Assembly (NCBI GenBank): GCA_016208545.1
Contig: JACQXU010000006.1
Span: forward strand, 1-22,917
DNA length: 22,917 nt
Direction of reading: 5' to 3'
Source: Candidatus Uhrbacteria bacterium
GTDB lineage: Bacteria; Patescibacteriota; Patescibacteriia; UBA9934; GWF2-40-263
The notes under the pieces are model-generated. The model was not told the DNA's origin, ran no database searches, and saw only the letters and a program-made list of their open reading frames with translations. This document shows, piece by piece, positions 19,609 through 22,917 of the stretch (position 1 is the first letter of the stretch; each line of letters opens with the position of its first letter). The translations under genes and the position numbers were made by a program.

Positions 19609-19842
19609 ATGAACAACAAACCACAACAACAACAAAAAAAGAAAAAACAATGTTATTTTTGCGCAAATAATACAGTGCTAATTGACTACAAAGATGTGAA
19701 AACACTGCGCCGTTATCTTTCTTCATTTGCAAAGATCGTAGCTCGAAAACGATCAGGAGTCTGTATGAAGCATCAACGCGAACTTTCAAATGCTATCAAA
19801 CGCGCACGTGTGATGGCGCTTGTTCCATTTACACAACGATAA
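19609..19842 (+). CDS. rpsR: Small ribosomal subunit protein bS18
   Basis: 77 residues. It has a basic, Gln/Lys-rich N-tail (NNKPQQQQKKKKQ), then CYFCANNTVLIDYKDVKTLR, RYLSSFAKIVARKRSGVCMK and HQRELSNAIKRARVMALVPF, the S18 core that contacts S6 and rRNA. The cysteines and histidine (CYFC...CMKH) form the zinc-binding C+ version of S18, indicating that this organism does not use the zinc-free variant here. No Shine-Dalgarno is seen. The stop codon is one base from the epmA start, so coupling is likely. Confidence 0.95.
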   Translation: MNNKPQQQQKKKKQCYFCANNTVLIDYKDVKTLRRYLSSFAKIVARKRSGVCMKHQRELSNAIKRARVMALVPFTQR

Positions 19843-19843
19843 A

Positions 19844-20827
19844 ATGAACGCAATTCAAACAATCGCAAAAGAACGAGAAACGATCAATGACACCATTCGA
19901 TCGTTTTTTAAAGACAGAGGATATTTGGAAGTTGAAACACCGATTTTGGTTAAGTCGCCAGGAATGGAACCGAATTTGACTCCTTTTGAAACAATCGTAC
20001 GAGAGCCAAATAAAAACGAATATCGAGGAGCTCTTATCACCAGTCCAGAGTATTCAATGAAAAAACTTTTGGGGCATGGTTTAGAAAAAATTTTTACACT
20101 CACGAAAGTTTTTCGAAATGATGAGCAGTTTGGCGGATCACACAATCCAGAATTCACAATGCTCGAATGGTATCAGCAGGGCGCGGATTATATGAAGTGC
20201 ATTGAGGAGACGGAAACGCTCGTGAAAATGATAAATATCAAATTACAAATGACAAATGAATGCCAAATGACAAATTTCAAATGGGAAAGAAAACGTGTGC
20301 GGGATTTATTTTTACAATACGTTGGAATTGATTTGGACGCTGCAGATCGTCAAACTCTTTTTGATTCTTGTCTAAGTCTTAGAATTCACACGTCACTAAG
20401 TGACACAGAAAGCGATTTGTTCTACCGTTTATTTTTGGAAAAAATCGAGCCGAATCTTCTTGGAAATATTTTTGTGTACGACTATCCAAAATATCAAGCA
20501 TCTCTTTCGAGATTAACTTCGGACGGAAAATATGGAGAGAGATTCGAGTTATACATGAACGGATTGGAACTTTGTAACGGATTCACGGAATTGATTGACG
20601 CAAATGAACAGCGAAAGCGTTTTGAAGAAGAAGCAGAAGAGAGAAAACAAACCAGCAAAACAGTTCATCCCATTGACGAAGGATTATTGTCTCTGTTACC
20701 ATCCCTGCGAACTCCGACATTTGGAAACGCACTTGGAGTTGACCGACTGCACATGATTTTAACAGACCGGACGAAAATTGAAGATGTATTGCTGTTTCCA
20801 GCGGATAAATTATTTCGAGATTATTAA
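19844..20827 (+). CDS. epmA: EF-P lysine lysyltransferase (EpmA/PoxA/GenX-like)
   Basis: 327 residues from ATG 19844. A class II lysyl-tRNA-synthetase-like catalytic core without the N-terminal anticodon-binding domain; it attaches (beta-)lysine to EF-P. Motif 1 is near FLEVETPILVKSPGMEP, motif 2 near TKVFRNDEQFGGSHNPEFTM followed by LEWYQ, and motif 3 at GNALGVDRLHMILTDR. ERFELYMNGLELCNGFTEL matches the substrate pocket. Length fits EpmA (~325). An AT-rich repeat adds about 17 residues in frame (about 130-147), and a short palindrome lies in the SLSD segment. Paired with efp 53 bases downstream; no epmB-like aminomutase is in the window. Confidence 0.9.
   Translation: MNAIQTIAKERETINDTIRSFFKDRGYLEVETPILVKSPGMEPNLTPFETIVREPNKNEYRGALITSPEYSMKKLLGHGLEKIFTLTKVFRNDEQFGGSHNPEFTMLEWYQQGADYMKCIEETETLVKMINIKLQMTNECQMTNFKWERKRVRDLFLQYVGIDLDAADRQTLFDSCLSLRIHTSLSDTESDLFYRLFLEKIEPNLLGNIFVYDYPKYQASLSRLTSDGKYGERFELYMNGLELCNGFTELIDANEQRKRFEEEAEERKQTSKTVHPIDEGLLSLLPSLRTPTFGNALGVDRLHMILTDRTKIEDVLLFPADKLFRDY
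20231..20284. repeat. CAAATGACAAAT-type repeat inside epmA
   Basis: Units ACAAATGACAAATG and CCAAATGACAAATTTC follow one another. They encode INIKLQMTNECQMTNFK between two conserved parts of EpmA, and the frame is kept. The AT-rich direct repeats contrast with the surrounding coding sequence. Confidence 0.6.
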
Positions 20828-20880
20828 ATCGATTCTTCCTACCTTTTGGTCCTTTCAGACCTCTCGGTCCTTTGTCTATT

Positions 20881-21444
20881 ATGTCCTCCCCAAACGACAT
20901 CAAAAAAGGCACAGTCATAAATATCAATGGCGAACTTTGGTTTGTCACGTATTTTCAGCGTGTGAGTCCTGGAAAAGGAAGCTCATTTGTGCGAACAAAA
21001 ATGAAAAACATCAAAACAGGCAAAGTTCAGGAAACAAATTTCAAATCCGCCGAGTCTCTCACATTTGAGGAAGTCCAATATAAAAAAATGCAATACTTGT
21101 TTAACGACGGGAATCTTTATACTTTCATGGATAACATGACGTACGAACAGGTTTCAATCTCAAAAGCAGATATGGAAGATAGTATTCCTTATTTGAAAGA
21201 AGGTTTGGAAGCCAATGTTGTGATGCACGAAGGGCAGGCTTTGAGCGTAGCTCTTCCACAAAAAATTGAGTACACAATCGTTTACACAGAGCCAGCCGTA
21301 AAAGGCGATACTGCTTCTGGAAATGTTTTGAAAGAAGCAGAACTCGACAATGGTTTGAAAGTGAAAGTTCCATCATTTATCACGCAAGGCGATCATGTTT
21401 TGGTAAATACTGATACTGGGGAGTATACAGAAAGAGTGAATTAG
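20881..21444 (+). CDS. efp: Translation elongation factor P
   Basis: 187 residues from ATG 20881. It binds ribosomes stalled at polyproline stretches and restores peptide-bond formation. The three domains are complete: KOW-like N-domain with the modified loop VSPGKGSSF, an OB domain (YLFNDGNLYTFMDNMTYEQV), and a C-terminal OB domain ending (GLKVKVPSFITQGDHVLVNT, then DTGEYTERVN). The target lysine is Lys32 in PGKGSSF. The upstream epmA supplies the lysylation, so the modifying enzyme and its substrate are encoded together. No Shine-Dalgarno; the spacer before it has two GGTCC-TTT units. Confidence 0.95.
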   Translation: MSSPNDIKKGTVININGELWFVTYFQRVSPGKGSSFVRTKMKNIKTGKVQETNFKSAESLTFEEVQYKKMQYLFNDGNLYTFMDNMTYEQVSISKADMEDSIPYLKEGLEANVVMHEGQALSVALPQKIEYTIVYTEPAVKGDTASGNVLKEAELDNGLKVKVPSFITQGDHVLVNTDTGEYTERVN

Positions 21445-21466
21445 GTGTTATGTTTTAGTCAACACC
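21444..21466. terminator. Weak hairpin between convergent efp and recA
   Basis: GGTGTT (21444-21449) pairs with AACACC (21461-21466), starting at the efp stop codon. No T-run follows on either strand, so termination is uncertain. Confidence 0.35.
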
Positions 21467-21481
21467 CAAAACCAAAAACCT

Positions 21482-22507
21482 TTACTCTTCCGGTTCTGCA
21501 TTAATCACTTTCAAAATTTCCTCGCGGATATTTTTCATGAGATCTGGATTTTGTCTTAAAGTGAGTTTTGCATTTTCTCGTCCAAGTCCAAGTTTTTCTT
21601 CGTTGAAATAATAGTTGTTCCCATTTTTTTTGATAACTTCCATTTGAGTTCCAACATCAATCAAGTCTCCTGAAATCGAAATTCCTTCGTTGTACATAAT
21701 ATCAAATTCGCATGAACGAAACGGCGGCGCGACTTTGTTTTTTACGATTTTCACTTTAGTTCGGTTTCCAATAATCGCTTCAGCTTGTTTTATTTGTGCG
21801 CTTCTGCGAATTTCAATTCGAATAGAAGAATAAAATTTGAGTGCATTTCCTCCAGGAGTTGTTTCTGGATTTCCAAATACAACGCCGATTTTCATGCGAA
21901 TTTGGTTGATGAAAATCACTGTTGTTTTTGATTTGCTTACAATTGCAGCAAGTTTGCGAAGCGCTTGGCTCATAAGACGCGCTTGAAGTCCCATGTGCGA
22001 ATCCCCCATTTCTCCTTCGATTTCCGCTTTTGGAGTAAGCGCCGCTACTGAATCAATAATAATTACATCAACCGCATTTGAACGAACAAGTGTTTCAACA
22101 ATTTCAAGCGCCTGTTCACCGGTGTCTGGTTGAGAAATGAAAAGTTCATCAATGTTGACTCCAATTTTTTGCGCGTATTCTGGATCAAGCGCGTGTTCTG
22201 CGTCAACATAAGCCGCAAGTCCGCCAATTTTTTGAACTTCAGCGACAATGTGTTGAGCCAAAGTTGTTTTTCCAGACGATTCAGGACCAAAAATTTCAAT
22301 AATTCTTCCGCGTGGAACTCCCATAACGCCGAGCGCGAGATCGAGAGAAAGACATCCTGTTGTAACAGCATCAACTTTCATTGTTTTTGCCTCGCCAAGA
22401 CGCATTATTGACCCTTCGCCAAAACGCTGTTTAATTTGCGAGATAGCATCAAGCGCGGCGCGAGATCGCGCGTCTGTTTCAACGTCTTTTGAAATTTGTT
22501 TTGCCAT
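21482..22507 (-). CDS. recA: Recombinase RecA
   Basis: 341 residues; ATP-dependent strand exchange and DNA repair. Starts MAKQISKDVETDARSRAALD. Walker A GPESSGKTT (about 70-78) and Walker B VDVIIIDSVAAL are present. The L1/L2 DNA-binding loops are EGEMGDSHMGLQARLMSQALR and INQIRMKIGVVFGNPETTPGG, then NALKFYSSIRIEIRR. The C-domain is KNKVAPPFRSCEFDIMYNEGIS onwards. Length is typical. The gene has no Shine-Dalgarno; a promoter is seen 66 bases upstream. No LexA-type SOS operator was recognised. Convergent with efp. Confidence 0.97.
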   Translation of the reverse strand: MAKQISKDVETDARSRAALDAISQIKQRFGEGSIMRLGEAKTMKVDAVTTGCLSLDLALGVMGVPRGRIIEIFGPESSGKTTLAQHIVAEVQKIGGLAAYVDAEHALDPEYAQKIGVNIDELFISQPDTGEQALEIVETLVRSNAVDVIIIDSVAALTPKAEIEGEMGDSHMGLQARLMSQALRKLAAIVSKSKTTVIFINQIRMKIGVVFGNPETTPGGNALKFYSSIRIEIRRSAQIKQAEAIIGNRTKVKIVKNKVAPPFRSCEFDIMYNEGISISGDLIDVGTQMEVIKKNGNNYYFNEEKLGLGRENAKLTLRQNPDLMKNIREEILKVINAEPEE

Positions 22508-22572
22508 AAGAATAGGGTTATAGGGTGAGAGGATTGTAGACAGAAGTAAAATAAGCCTAGCAGAGTAAATCT

Positions 22573-22600
22573 ATTTTATCAAAAAATGAATAAAAATCAA
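22573..22600 (-). promoter_or_regulatory. Promoter of recA
   Basis: On the minus strand TTGATT (22600-22595), a 16-bp spacer and TAAAAT (22578-22573). The predicted leader is about 58 nt. Confidence 0.6.
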
Positions 22601-22638
22601 GGGTTTTGTTTGATTTTTTTAACATAGAAATGAAACAA

Positions 22639-22654
22639 GCGCTCAAGTGAGCGC
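22639..22654 (-). terminator. Hairpin after the partial Ig-domain gene, possible terminator
   Basis: GCGCTC-AAGT-GAGCGC, a perfect 6-bp stem with tetraloop, followed on the minus strand by the T-rich TTGTTTCATTTC. It lies between the upstream gene's stop (22697) and the recA promoter. Confidence 0.4.
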
Positions 22655-22696
22655 AGGTATTGTGTTATCTTTTTTTGACATTGTTCAAAAACGAAC

Positions 22697-22917
22697 CTAT
22701 TTATCCACAAGCGGCGCCAGCGTGATAGTCTTGTCTTGATTTAGAAGTACACGCCGATATTCAATAGCAGGTTTTGAATATCGTTTCATTCCTTCGATTT
22801 TGATAACGTTCAGTCCGCGTTCAAGAGCAATTTCGAATTCAAACGCCCCTTTTTTTGTCATAAGAACTTCTGTTCCATTTATGCGTACACTAGATCCGTC
22901 TTCTGCCTGTCCGGACA
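22697..22917 (-). CDS. C-terminal part of an exported protein with an Ig-like (glucodextranase-B-type) domain, possibly RodZ-like
   Basis: Only the last 73 codons are in the window (minus strand, stop TAG at 22697-22699). The translation GQAEDGSSVRINGTEVLMTK, KGAFEFEIALERGLNVIKIE, GMKRYSKPAIEYRRVLLNQD has the strand pattern of the small beta-sandwich domain seen as 'glucodextranase domain B-like' or bacterial Ig-like (S.V.ING..V..--G.F...+.L..G.N.I.I). In Patescibacteria this domain often ends proteins with an N-terminal helix-turn-helix and one membrane helix, and such genes lie upstream of recA; that placement is from memory and not shown here. A DnaA-box-like TTATCCACA falls in the last codons by chance of sequence. 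Confidence 0.6.
   Translation of the reverse strand, partial: SGQAEDGSSVRINGTEVLMTKKGAFEFEIALERGLNVIKIEGMKRYSKPAIEYRRVLLNQDKTITLAPLVDK

Noticed and set aside
20841..20873. GGTCC-TTT direct units before efp as a regulatory element
   Set aside because: Too short and irregular to support; may be a small dispersed repeat.
22682..22697. GTTC-AAAAAC-GAAC inverted repeat as a LexA/SOS box for recA
   Set aside because: Arm orientation and spacing do not match known SOS boxes and it lies before the recA promoter, at the end of the upstream gene.
1..22917. CRISPR array or cas genes
   Set aside because: No set of regularly spaced direct repeats with unique spacers and no Cas-like protein was seen.

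Overview
Organism. The window reads like a chromosome segment of a Candidate Phyla Radiation (Patescibacteria) bacterium. The signs are a block of five small type IV secretion pilin paralogues of the kind common in that group, an S6 protein with a long acidic C-terminal tail, minimal Fe-S and translation gene sets, small palindromic repeats between and inside genes, and AT-leaning genes that mostly lack a Shine-Dalgarno (SD) sequence. TGA is used as a stop (for example at the ends of the desulfurase and orfA genes), so this is not the code-25 lineage. The placement is inference from gene content, not a phylogeny.

Layout. 1-2651: two divergent cell-wall genes, a bifunctional penicillin-binding protein (minus, running off the left edge) and a membrane-anchored 3D-domain protein, separated by a 120-bp inverted-repeat region. 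2648-6675: tRNA-Cys, a VIT1-type iron/manganese transporter, cysteine desulfurase, a NifU/IscU-like scaffold, a small ferredoxin and an FAD oxidoreductase; together a compact iron-sulfur supply line. 6653-10738: a GC-richer island of three unrecognised membrane or exported proteins with near-consensus promoters, clear SD sequences, structured leaders and hairpins after each gene. 10742-15508 (minus): galU, a solute-binding lipoprotein, then five T4SS-pilin paralogues, ended by a terminator.

15558-18069: a half-length MgtE-type transporter, a cyclopropane-fatty-acid synthase remnant cut by an IS3-family element, the IS itself, and a small membrane protein. 18131-18264: a MITE-like palindromic element. 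18413-21444: rpsF, ssb, rpsR, epmA and efp in one direction. 21482-22917 (minus): recA and the C-terminal end of a protein with an Ig-like domain, probably RodZ-like.

Most striking points. (1) The ssb SD is buried in a 17-bp stem that begins one base after the rpsF stop codon, a likely translational-coupling switch. (2) The GC-rich island differs from its neighbours in composition, SD use and promoter quality, and its first two genes share a 14-nt promoter core. (3) Several short palindromic repeats sit between genes, in leaders and inside coding sequences (signal peptide of the solute-binding protein, epmA, galU). (4) The NifU-like scaffold carries a degenerate BFD-type domain. (5) Five different pilin paralogues are kept next to an orphan solute-binding protein.
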